From Metopolophium dirhodum (taxonomy: Eukaryota; Arthropoda; Insecta; Hemiptera; Aphididae): 64,000 nt of DNA. The stretch lies in NCBI RefSeq assembly GCF_019925205.1, contig NC_083564.1, positions 11,413,491 through 11,477,490 of the forward strand, given 5' to 3'. Positions 11,820 through 25,500 of this stretch are shown here, in pieces. Made by a program: the position numbers and the translations under genes. Position 1 is the stretch's first letter, and every line of letters starts with the position of its first letter. The notes beneath the pieces were generated by a model that worked only from the letters and a program-made list of their open reading frames with translations, made no database searches and was not told the DNA's origin.

Positions 11820-13534
11820 TTAATTATTGGTGGCTACGTTAGGCGCATCGACGGCTGATTCACTTTCACCACTTTGCAATTCCCGTAATCTCTTGGCTGT
11901 TAGACTTCTGATTTCCCCAATACTCAACATCAAATCGTAGTTTCTCTCCAAAGTCTGTTTGATTTCAGCACCCATCAAAGAGTCCATGCCAAGGTCAGCT
12001 AGAGTTGCTGATGCATCAATGTTCTTTGTGTCCTTCACGCCTAGGATGTTCGCAACAGCATCAATCAAGCTCACTTGTGTGGCTCCACCAGATCCACCCT
12101 TACGCTTATCAGCTAATACCATCGAAGCCAAAACGGGTTCATGATGGTGCAAAAATAGATCAAAAGCACTCAAACATGATGCCATACGCTGTGGCAACGT
12201 ACCACCAACCACTGTTTCATTTCCTCCCATTGTTTCCATGATAAGGCCAACATCTCCTATTGCTCCCCATTGAATAGCCAACTAGTAACAGTAAGGGAAT
12301 TATTAATATAAAATTAATTTAGATTTAATAAATAACATATAATTATATTATATTATTTATTTATTTATTTATTAATATCGATATCAACATACCCCTGGGA
12401 GACCAGCTTCTTTTCTAGCTTCACAAATTCTTTCCATGACAGAATTGGCAAAACCATAGTTGGTTTGCCCAGCATTACCACGTCCACAAGAAACAGATGA
12501 GAACACAACAAAGTGATCGAGTTCGGGGCAAGACTTTCTGGTAACTGTGTCTAAGTTTTTAGTACCAATTACTTTAGGTTTGCTTACGATTTCAAAATCT
12601 TGTGGTGTTTGATTTTCTAAGAATGCATCTCTCAATACCTTAAAATAATTAATTAACAATCATAAATTATCATAGTAAATAAAACCCCAAATTATTTGCA
12701 AATTTACACATACAAATTGTTTTTAATATTATATTACTTATTAAAATTACTTACAGCAGCTAAGTTGAATACACCTCCAACTGGTCCCAATTTGTTACTG
12801 TCATCAATCAACTGTTGAGCTCCTTTTAATGTTGAACAATCTGCCTTGGAGATCAATACATTAACGCCAGATTCTTTCCAATTTCTAACACAAACAGCTT
12901 GATAACCAGTAGTAATTCCACTTCTAGCAGTCAGAACAAGGTTTTTGGCTCCTCTGACAATCAACCAGTTAGCTAATTCCAACCCAAATCCTCCAAGCCC
13001 TCCGACAAGGACATATGTTTTGTCTGGGTTCATGTAGGACCGTGGAATTGAAGTTACTAGTTTAGTTTCAGGTTTAACAACTGCTGTGGATTCTTCGTCT
13101 CTGATTTTCAGTACTACTTTTCCAATATGTTTACCAGAACCCATATACCTGAATGCTTGTTCCACCTGAGATTCAGTGAATACTGTTGCAGGTAGGGGAT
13201 TTACTGCCCCATTCTGTATGCCTTCGTTGAGCAACCTTACTACTTCTTTCTTTTCCTCATTTGTTGAGTTTAAATCAAACAATGAGTCCAATAAAATTCC
13301 GTGGAATGAAGTGTTTTTTAAGAAAACGGACATTCCCAATGGGCTGTTGTTTGACAAATCAAGTTTTCCGATTTCCAGGAAACGGCCATCTTTAGCTAAA
13401 CAACGAACAGATGCTTGGAGTTTGTCTTCAGATAACGAGTTCAAGACAAGATCTACACCACGTCCTTTAGTTTCTCTCAAAATATGTCGTTCAAAGCTGG
13501 TGTTTCGAGAATTGGAAATATTTTTATCAGTTAA
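11820..13534 (-). CDS. FASN: FASN-A exons 25-27: ER end, ketoreductase, ACP and stop
   Basis: Exons: 13534-12755, 12638-12393, 12281-11820 (residues 1620-2114). The KR Rossmann motif YVLVGGLGGFG starts at about 1793; its Ser is in VVFSSVSCGRGN and its Tyr in QTNYGFAN. The ACP attachment site is LADLGMDSLMG (Ser2062). Where FASN-B has a splice donor after NGVTAGNDQ, this copy reads NVATNN and stops with TAA at 11820-11822. The thioesterase is therefore excluded by an in-frame stop and not by a frameshift upstream. Confidence 0.94.
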
Positions 13535-16500
13535 CTAGGTTGGTAAAAAAACAAGAAAAAATTATAATATTTTATGTATACGAATTATAATATAAAAATC
13601 AATACCTTGGGAAAAGTATTTTTTAAAAATTCTCTTTTCTCTTTGCTCCCAACAGTGGTATAAACGGTAACGCCCATATGCAAAGCAATAGCAATAGCTG
13701 CTTGGCCAACACCTCCTGTACCAGCATGCACTAACAATGAACTACCTGGTTTCATTTGTCCTCTTACACAGAGTGCATAGTATGCCTAAATGAAAAAAGA
13801 CATAGTAATTTGACCAAAATAAAATGTGAAAATAATTTCTTACAGTTCCGTAAACAACGGGTATAGTCGATGCTTCTTCCAAAGTCCATTTACTTGGTAC
13901 TTCCCACAAGAAATTTGGATCTGCAAGAACGCTTGTAGCTAATCCTGTAGCAGCGAGCATACCCATTATTCTTTTACCTTTAGAGTTCCGACCAGAGAAT
14001 TCTAGTCCGAGTATACAGTCCTTATGTTAAATAAAATTGTATAATTTTGAGTATAATGTTGTCAAAATATAATAATTATAATTTGTAAGACATACTTGTC
14101 CAGCTAAATCCCCAGGCAATGCATCAGGAGGAAGTTTTCCAGATGCCAACATGATGTCACGGAAGTTCAATGGTGCGTAGTAAACAGTACATAATTCAGT
14201 ATTTGGGTTGTATTCAGGTCTAAAATGTTTTGAACATTTTAAGTCCATGACTTTGTTGTCTTTAATAATAAGTACTCACTTGTACTGTGACAAAGGTCCT
14301 TCGATCCAATTTAAGCTGCTTAAATCCCCTCTAGTTAACGCATTAATATAAGCATGCTCGACTTGTAACGATGGCTTGTTCTGTTGGTTTTCTAATCTCA
14401 AATGCCTCATTGAACCCCATACTCCGTTAGGCTTCAAAACATTGCTCAGTAAATCTTTTTTCAGTTGTGCGGCATACAGGGGAGCGCTCAAAGAGAACTT
14501 CGGTGCAGCTGGGTCTTGAATGAAAACGGATCTGACACTATTACCACCAGGTTCTTGTTTGACACAATTCACCAAACCGATAATTCCATTAGTTTCTTCT
14601 CCTTGAGCGACCAAAACTATTTTCTTCCTCTGATCAGCTTCAGCTAATTTAAGAGCAGATTTTAATGTTTCAACCCACTCATACGATTTTTCAGAAACTT
14701 GAATTACTTCAGAAACTGTTTTATTTTTAATAACCTAGATCAGAAAATAATAGTAAAAAATAACATAAATAATACAATGTAAAGTATGATTTATAGTTTA
14801 ATAGAATAATTAGATGATACATGATAAAATAATATTTTAATTCACTACAATTTGAACATACCTTTCTCAATAAATAGAATGTTCTATCATCAGCTGATAA
14901 CTTGCTTATAAAAATAAGATCACTATTCTCAATAAGGCTTTGAGAAATATTATTGTCTTCAGATGTAATGACAAAGCCACCGTCTTTCACTGTCTCGGCC
15001 AAATTATTTAGTTTGTTTTGTGACTGTAACACATCAAACGCGACCACCACATGAGCATTAGATTCTATAGGACCATTTTCCAATGATTTGTTTATCATCT
15101 TCACTTCTAATGGTCCCATAAATGGAGCCATAGCTTGTGTGTGGACTGTAGCTAAGGTTGCATCCAACTGAAGACATAAATGGATTGATGAGAGTACTTT
15201 TACAGTTTTACATTTTATGTTTCAATACTTACAGATATCAAGGGTTCAGATTCCAGAATGTTGACAACGTTAGACATATAAATTCCTTCAAATGGTTTAT
15301 CTGCTCCATATTCAACAACTTTTACTTTCATTGCACCAGCACTGTTTTCTAAAACAATTTGTAGATAAACAGTGAAAATGTTTAATATATTGGCTGGAGG
15401 TGAAGAAATCTGTAAATAAAGTGTCACAAGAAATATTGTTTAGTATTATAGTCTATAAATTATTATGATAAAATAAAAAATATTACAATTGTAATGATAA
15501 ATTACATTTTTCAAACATGAAAAACTACAATTGTTATTAAATTTATTTCTGAATAAATTACCTTATCAGCAGTGTAAGGTACAAATGAATACTTTTCTAA
15601 TTTAGGAGCTGCCTGTGATTGTTGTCTTCTTGGAGCTAAGCTCAATTTCAGGCCGCACAGTTCAATACCACCAGATTTAATGACACCAATATCTCTGTAC
15701 ATGTAAACGGGGACTGCTAAAAATCCAATGTTATAATACCCAAAATACACGCACCAGACGTTAACAAACGATAATTTAGATCATAAACACTTACGTCTTC
15801 TTTCAGCAGTGGATTCAACTATTTTCAAATGCTTAACAGGATCGACAATAATTTTTTGCATTCTCGTCGGCAAATATAACTCTTTGGTTTTCAAACCCAA
15901 AATTGAAAACTGGAGCATTGTATCAATATAGCTAATCCAGTTTCCATTCCATTCCAACTTTCCTTGAACGCCTATTGTGAATTTATCATACATATATTAG
16001 TATCTAGGTACATGGTAATGGTTAGAGTTTATTTGCTTTAATAAACTCTGTAATAACTACTAACTCTAGAATCTTGACATAAAGCAAAAAACCTATAAAA
16101 TCCCGTTATGTTGCGTATTTATATTTACTACTTATGTGGTTTTAATTATTAATAATTAATTATTTATGCAATTACTATGAATATTTAAAGATAGGTAGTT
16201 AGTAAGAAAAAAATATAAATTTGTACACTATTTGTGGTTTTACATTCAAACATTTAAATAAATATACGATAAATTATAAAAAATTACATAATGTACTTAA
16301 GTATAAAAACCTAAGTATATATAAAACATATTATATTTTAATAAAAGTAAATTATTAAAAAAATATGTGTAATACCTATATAATAATACTATTTATTAAT
16401 CATTAATTAATACATCACCTTTGTTGTCGGATTCTTGGACTCCTCTAAACAGTCCTTTGTAATCATAGCCTCGCAAACCCAAGTCTTTGTATATGTCCCC

Positions 16501-19500
16501 TGATTTAAGTGGTAGAGCATTTTCATTAATATCAATAACAGGTAGTTCAGCCTCTAATTGATCCAAATCTGTGTCATCTAGAACAGAGATGTGACCAGTC
16601 ACTGCAACAGAATCTCCTTCACAAATCTCAAAATTGCCAGTTCCTTCGAAAATGCTGATTGAGAAGTTAACGTTTCCTGCAAAATGAAACATGTTATTGC
16701 TACAATTACTGCTAGTTTACACATTTATTTTTACCCAAATAATTAATAATACATAAATTGTATTCTTCTATATATAATTAATGTGAAAATGATATATTTG
16801 ATGCTAATGATCTTGGGAACCACTCATCCGATAGTCATGTGATTTATTTAAATGATAGTCGATAGGGTATAATGTATATCACGGAGCAGGTTGTAAGCAT
16901 AGTTTTACAGACCCAACTCCTGTTCACAAAATATTGAGAGAAAAATTGAAATTTACAAGTGGCGCCCTATCTGTCCAGTAAAATAAAATTATAAAAATAT
17001 ATATATAGATATAGCATCGCATATTTAAAATTTAAATTTTTAGCAGGGTGAAGTCGGGTTTACGTCTATAATAAAATTAGACAAAATAGAAAATGTTGTA
17101 AAACGTTTTGCCTGTTGATGTGAAGTAGCACGGCTAGATATTGTATTAACTTAGGTACTAACTATGATATTTAAGCTTTATAGTATTTTCAGTTAATTTT
17201 AAAATACTAATTGTGAACATCTATGAAAATAATATACGAGTTTAACGTAAACTGAGCATAGGCGTAGAATGGGAGAGAATCTAAGGTGAATATAGCTCCC
17301 TCTCACACGTAAATTCTTTTACGAATTTACGTTGTGTACCAGAAACATAATAGGTTATATCCCCCTTATATAAATTCATCACGCTACGCATATGGAACTG
17401 AGGTACACTAAAACCAAGATATATCATATATAATAATTATATATATTACCGCATGTTTTTAATTTTTTCCCGGTCGAAATTTGCTTTTACATTTAGAGTA
17501 TATGGCGGAAAAGGTTTAAACATTATTATAGCTAGCTAAAGAGTTAAGTATAGCTCACACATGCACTTTTTTCAGCTCACAAAAAACCAATATTCTTTTA
17601 TTTACTTAGACGGTTGCCATTGGTTAGATATTATATTATCTACAACTATAATATTAGTATATAGAAATATGACATATACATTTAAAAAAAAAAACAAATC
17701 TTTAGCACGGATAACGTCGGCCAGACTAACTAGTTAAATATAAATGTATAAATATTATAGCGTATAATATGATTTTTTAGTTTTGTTTATATATAATTTG
17801 TATAGTTACCGTCTTTAGGCATTATAGTAGCACGCAAAAACTGTACATTTTCAATAACAACTGGGAACTCTTCGATGTTCTTGTCTTGAAGTTTAGCGAA
17901 AGTTTTCCATACAAGAGTCTACATATTTTTACAATACACTTTGTAGTTAAAACCATTTTAAATGTTATTTAGGCTTTTCTTACCAAATATCCTGTTGCAG
18001 GGAATAATACTCTTCCGTCAATGGCATGTCCAGATAAAAACTGGTCTTCTTCTGTACTTAAATCAACTTTAATTACGCACTCACCAGATCCAGCTTCCTG
18101 CAATTAATCATGTATTAGTATAAAACTCTTGATGATCAACGATTATCAGTGATCAATATTTATATACTTAAATATATTTCATAGAGATCTATAATAATAT
18201 CCTTTTAAGACATTTTTAAATACAAATGCAGTTATTTTGATTTGATTTTAAGATCTAGATAATAACAAAGTATCCTTAAAGTCAATCTTAAGGTGTTTTA
18301 GTAAACAAAGATCTTTCTGCTAAATATAAATTGTAATAAAAATATAAAATCAAAAATAAAATAAAATTTAAATTTTTTATTTTTATTTATTCATGAAGAA
18401 GATAATTGACTAACTGAACATGTTTCAATATTTGTGATAAAATTACGTTCAAATCGCGTTGTCCGTGTTCAAACTATGGATAACTATTTAATATTTATAC
18501 TATAAGTAATATAAAGTATAAGAAACTATAACTTATAAGTAGTAGATATTATCCACCTGTCAATTGTCAAAGATAGAAGTATTATCCGTAACCGTAACTT
18601 AATCAATTTTATAATAATACATAATAATTACGTACACTACACAAACTTTAAATTGAAATATCTGAATACGTAAGGGAAATTTTAAATTTTAACATATAAA
18701 TATTAAATATTTTCTACCTTAATAATCTTTGTCTAAAAAGTAGTCAGTCTGCCTATGTATATTTAATTGTTACAACTCTGTATTATGTTGATTATTTTTA
18801 AACATAAAAAAATTTTAATTTTAATTTAATAAAATCTTCTAGTTTTCAGGTACACTCTAATCCCAACAATAGTTACAGGCCATAACTATAATATACTGAT
18901 ACCAAGTGCATACGTTTTCTAATTTTTGAGAAATAGCGATGAGTATTTGGCTTTTGTATATAGGTATATATAATAATTCTTCAAACACACTATGTATACT
19001 TACATATAGTATATTATACTGACAAATATTGCGATCTACATATATGACAAGCTCATATATATAAACATCGACAACTGCATAATATCATTTTGTTCAGATT
19101 TTTAATACATAGAACAATTATTGTTAGTATACTCGTCAGGTTATAGGGTTTATAGTAGGTACATACTTTTGATAAACCGATATTATAGTGTATCTTAGAT
19201 GTTTTCTTAAATACAAGATACATTATAGTTGTTGTTATATTTATGTAAATTAATGTAGGAATTAATTGTATGAGGATAAAATAAGAAGCGAATGGTTTAA
19301 GAGTGGTACCAGTTCTAGACAAACTTAGTGAGAATATATGAGATGGTTCAGTCATATTATGGGGATAAATGAGGTGACCCTAGAGAAGTGAGGTAGTCTA
19401 TGAAAATTAATTTAGAGGGAAAAAGATAGAGAGGAAGATGGAAGAAGAGATGGTTGGATAGAATATAGAAAGATATGCAAATAGCTGGAGTGACTAAAGA

Positions 19501-22500
19501 AGAGGTAAGGGATAGAGCAAAAGAAAAGAAAATGGGTAATGCTAGTACATAGAGTTGAGTTCAAAGGACAAAGAAGAAAAAGAAGAAGATATACTAAGTA
19601 ATTACTAATTTAGTATTTACCTTTTGTAAAAACTCGGCAACGGTCCATTTAGTAGAGTGATCCCACTCAACCAATGATTGAATCATCGGTGTCCCACGTG
19701 CGACTGGATACGATACAACTGGGTATAAGTTTTTTATTTGTGGTTGAAGTCCAGCATTGTATAATCTAAAATAAAATAAAAAACATTAAAGTATATTACT
19801 TTTCCAACTATTCAATCAGTCAAAGTAAAAAAATCCAAACCCACTTTCCAATGGCTGATAACAATACTGAAATATTCCCTTGGGGATTTGTTGAACGCTT
19901 GGTTAGACCGATACACAAACAGTCTGGTCCTAGAGATCTTTTTAAAATGGCTTGAAGCAATGCGTGTGGAGCGACTTCAACAACAACAGCGTCTTTTGGC
20001 ACATGAAGGATAGCTTCCTAAATAACAATGGCATTAAAATAAATAGGCGATACCATACAATAGGTAATAACAATGCTATATTCTTACATGGAACAAAACC
20101 GGGGACAGTAAATTGTTTACGTGGTATGCAGTTGAACTCGTTTTAGCTAGCGGTGTGTTCCATAATTCTTCGGGTATAGATGAACTAATCCATTTTGAAG
20201 AACGGGGTTTTGGGTTTTGTAAAATCTGTTAATGTTTTAAAAGAATTAATGAAATATAAATACATATATGACATATTGATGCATTACATTTTGTTCTACG
20301 TGTATACAGTATAAATATTGTTGGATATCTTTAAATTGTTCAATAATAAATAATTATTTATTTATTTTTATTTATTTATTTATTTATGTTGTATATCAAC
20401 GGGTATATACCCTTTTACAAATTATATAAAGGAAACATATTAGATAAAAACTAAAAACTAAAGTGTAGTAAAACCTAACAAAAACAGATAAAAATAATAT
20501 AAAATGAACTCTGAATTGAAAGTAATAAAAATATAAAATTATAATTACATTAAAAACATTTTTTTTTTTTTTATATTAATCAATCAATATTTTTTAATAA
20601 TAACATAGATTTAGATTTAAAACAATTGCGTGAGAGAAAAAATATATCTAAATGTATACAAATTTTATTAGCTAAAATTAAAGCTCGAGGGAAAAAAGAA
20701 TAGGTAGTAGGTACCACTATTCGTTTTATATTGAGGAACTAAAAATAAATCTGAATTACGTGTAATTAGATATGGAATTCGAAAACAGATTTCAGACAAC
20801 AATTCGGGACACACAATATTGTAATTAATAAGATCATAGACAAACATAATATCAGTTAATTTCCGTCTAAGTGAAAGAGAAACAAGGCCAATATAATCTT
20901 GAGTTAGAGAGTCCCTAGATAATGGAATATTCGATAAGTATGAAATCCTTTTTAAACATTTATATTGTATATTGTCTAAATCATTTATTTATGTCAAGTA
21001 TTTGCATGACCAGATTACGGAGCCTAAATCAAGATTGGATCTAACTAAAGATGTATACAAGGTTTTTAAGCATAACGGATTTTTAAAATCTTTAGTATTT
21101 CTATTAATAAAGCCTAACATCTTAAACGATTTATTAATTATCATATTATGGTTCGTTTTAAAAGAAAGATCACTTTCAAAATAAATACCAAGATCTTTGA
21201 TTACATTTACTCTAGTGAGAGAACACATTTCAATATTATAGTTAAAAAAGATAGGAATTTTTTTACGTGTAAATGTTATCGTATGACATTTATCAATATT
21301 TAACGGTAATAAATTTAATTTACTCCGTAATTGAAATTTATTAAGATTATACTGAAGAGATTCAGCATCACTTAAAGAATTAATTTTACAGAAAATGTTC
21401 GCATCATCCGCAAATAATAAAATGTTTATAGAACAATCAAGGACTAGTGGGAGATCATTAATAAAAATTAAAAATAGTAAAGGACCTAAATGGCTGCCCT
21501 GAGGGCTGAGGAACACCTGATAAGACAGGATATAATAATAAATAATAATAAACATGTTTTAGGTAATACATTTATGAAAATGCCACAATCATTTTTTTAA
21601 CTGGATCTATGAGAATAAAATGTATTTTTTAAAATAATAAGTACGAATGTACAACATTTTCACTCTCAAGCTCATTTATGAGTTATAATTTGTGCATCTT
21701 GATAATAAATTGTGATTTTTACTCTTTTGTAAAAACAATAACTTAATACATTTAATATTTAAAACTTTAAGTTTAAGGTTGAATTTAAATATTAAATATA
21801 AAGATCCACATTTTTAAAAGAAAATATTATTAATAATATTATGTTATTTATTTTGAATAAAAAATGAATATGGTATGAATGTGCTAATCTTAGTTTATAA
21901 AGGTTATGTAAAAATAACATACTTTTTCTAAACGCTTACGAAGCATTGGTTCTGCATCAGCAATATATTTAGAATGGAAAGCAAATCCAGAACTATTGAC
22001 TTCTTTGGCAAATATTCCTTCGGCTTTACAAGTTTTGACAAATTCACTGACGCTTTTAGGAGGGCCAGATATTGTTACACTGTCTTCACTATTGTGACAG
22101 GCGGCTACCAAATCAGCTGGCAATTTATTTTTAGTATCTTCCCAGGACAAGCCTAAATTCACAAGCTCATTATTTAATATGAAAAGTAAAATAATTTGGA
22201 AAAATAAAAATAACAAAAAAATGAAATCTAATTTAGTAATTTACCAATAGCAGCCATTGACCCTTGGATTAGTTTAGATTCCAAAATACAACGAGCTCTC
22301 AATGCTGAGATTAAAATTGTCTGTTCGATGCTAAACGTGCCATCGGCATAAGCACAAGTAAGTTCACCAACTGAGTGGCCGATAAAACCATTAGGTTCAA
22401 TTCCAATTGATTTCAATAAATCAATCAATGCTACCTAAACGAGTCAAATATAAATTTAGAATTAACCAAAAGTAATTAGTATTAGAATAAATACCAAAAT

Positions 22501-25500
22501 ATTACTTGCATGGATGTTATCGATACAGCTGAGTTAAGGATATTGTCAAATGTTTTTTCATCTTTGGAGTTCAGAATGCTCAACAAATCAATACCTTCAT
22601 CTTGAAGAACAGTAGCTGCTCTATTTATGGCTTTGGCAAATGGTTCCAATTGAAGGAGTCCTTCGACCATACCGGCCCATTGACTCCCCATTCCAGAAAA
22701 AATAAACCACACTGGTCTTTTATATGATCTTACTTCCTACAACCATTAAAATATAATTATTAATTTGATATCATATAATTGAATACGGTGTATTAAAATA
22801 TATAAATAAATTTTATTTCATCGGTAGTAAGTATAAAATTCATTAGGTAAAAACAAAATAACTAAAATGAAATAAAATAACTTACAGTCACTTCAGAAAT
22901 CGATTTTCCTAGGATTGAATATCCTCTATAACCGTGTCCATTAATGTTGTTAGCATGGAGATCGTGTAACAAAGAAACAAAATCATCGTCTAACGGCGTT
23001 TCAGTGATCTAACAAGAAAAACAACGTATTCAATTAATAACTAAAATAATAATAAATTATGAAATCTAAAAAGTAATGCACATTTTTCAACATATTGTTC
23101 ACTGCTTCTTCCGTTCTTCCAGACACGGCAATCAAACGTGGCACATGGTTTATGATTTGAGTGGTTTTAGTTTTGGAATTAGACTTTAACAACACGTGAG
23201 CGTTGGCACCACCAAAACCAAAAGAGTTGAGAGCCACATAGCCACCGTTGAAGTCCCAGTGTTTGTTCACAACCTGCGAATGTATATGATTAAAGTGAGA
23301 AATCGTTTTTGACAACAGTCATAAATCATCGAGTGAATTGTAATTTACCTGTAATTTTCCATCCAACAGAGCTGGAATGTCAGGGTTTGGATTAGCAAAA
23401 TGAAGATTTGCAGGAATTTTACCGCTTTCCATAGAAATTACGATTTTTGCCAACGAGCAGAGGCCAGAAGCTGGTTCAGAGTGACCCATGTTCGATTTGA
23501 CGGAACCGATCAACAGTGGTGAGGTACGGTCCTTGGTAAAAAATTCAGCGATAGAATTGACCTCTTGCGGATCGCCGACCTAATTCCGCATGTCAGGAAA
23601 TAAAGTAAACGTCAATAATTCATCTCAAAATTAAACCATCATACTTTGGTCCCCGTCCCGTGAGCTTCTACGTAAGACACCTCCGCTGGATTTACACCAC
23701 ATTTGGCGTACACTTCTTGGATGAGCTTATTTTGCATAGCTCCACTCGGGAAAGTGATCCCTTGGTCTTTGAACCCGTCGTTGTTGGTCAAAGCTTCTAC
23801 TACCGTGGCGTAACTTCGTCTAGCTGCACCGGCCTTTTGCAAAAACACAGTTACTACAGCTTCACTCCGCACGTATCCATTTCCTGTAAAAAAAAAAAAA
23901 AACGATCAAGTATAAGTGACATGCTCGTTGCTAACATTATTTCGATAAATAAATTGTACTACGCCTGTCGACACGCATCGACCTCAAATTATTCTTGAAT
24001 CACTAAAATTGTTTACCATTTCTACGTTTAACAAGCAGAATAACAATTTTCACTTAGTCCAAACTCCAATTTGATGTTTTTTTCAGAATCGGAAGTTTTT
24101 ATCTTTATCCCAACCCGTCACATCCCGGAATAAGATACGATCGCCAAACATTTAAAGTTAGTTATAATCGAAAACAATATTTATTGTATTTACCTATATT
24201 ATTTACATATAATCCGCTTACATATCTAAGGTAAAAAAAAATTTTAACGATTTTAATCAACTTTGCATCGGCATGTATTTACAACCCCTCAATTAAGTTT
24301 AAGGATAGTTCTGGAAGTAGTAGAGTACTAACGTCAATAAAATAATACCGAATATCAGTTATAACTACTAAATAATGGTTAATTTGAAATTCGAAAATTT
24401 TGAGTTAGGGTTGTGTTATGGCTCCATACTAATTATCCCTTGTAGTTCATTTGGGATTGCATCACAAACGAAGAAATTCGAGCACAAACGAAAGCTCTTT
24501 GTTTGAATCCAATATTCGGAAGTGGGGGAGCCAGGGAAATGCACCTCTTATTTAAATGTAAGCTATTTGTTTAAAAATAATTTAGCCCTTCCCCCTCAAA
24601 TTCAACCAAATCTTCCGTCTTTATGCTTCAGGTACGTATTTATAGCCAATGGGATACCATTGTCCAAGGTGACTATTTTTTTAAGAATTTAGAAGTGATA
24701 ACGTTATATTCTACAACTACAACCATCATCCATCGCATTTCTCAATCAATCAGAGACATGAAGCAGTTTTATGTATAAAATCAAAAGTATTTTATTTATA
24801 AAATATAATTTATATTCTAACCTAACCTAACCTAACCTACCTAATAGATTTGATTTTAAAACTGAACTTAGAGCGTCATGTATGTATATCATATGGCTCA
24901 TGACCTAGGGCTAGAATTTGTATGCAATATAAAATAGTAAAATATGTAGGTATGTCACTTTGTTAGTCATACCTATTATATTACTTACCAATTTTTTTAA
25001 AAGGACAATGAAAACAAATAACATACCAATGCATGTAAATCAGGGGCCTGCTTATGACGAAAAAAAAACAAACAAAAATACGTACCGGACGCGTCGAAGG
25101 CCCGGCACATCCCTTTCGACGACAGCATGCTCAACTTGTGGAACTGCAACGAGTTGGTGGGCTTGAGCAACAGGTTGACGCCGCCCACAACGGCCGCCTC
25201 GCACTGTCCGCTCCGGATGGCGTGTAATGCTTGCGACAGGGCGAACAGGCTGCCGGAACAGGCCGTGTCCACCGCGTAACTGGGCCCGTTGAAATCGAAC
25301 GTGTACGAGATCCGGTTGGGGAACATGGCCCGGCAACATCCGGTGAGCCCGTAACCGTTGACGCGCTCCTGCACTCGGCCCCAGTAGTCGTCCGTCTCAC
25401 TTTGAAACGTGCCCACGAACACTCCGGTTTTCGATCCACGCATTTCGTCCGGGTTTACGCCTGCGGAAGTTTTCAGAGTGATATAATAATGGTGTTCACC

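Noticed and set aside
13176..13538. 120-codon plus-strand frame, with a twin at 55286-55648
   Set aside because: It lies opposite exon 25 in both synthase copies; it is conserved only because the exon is.
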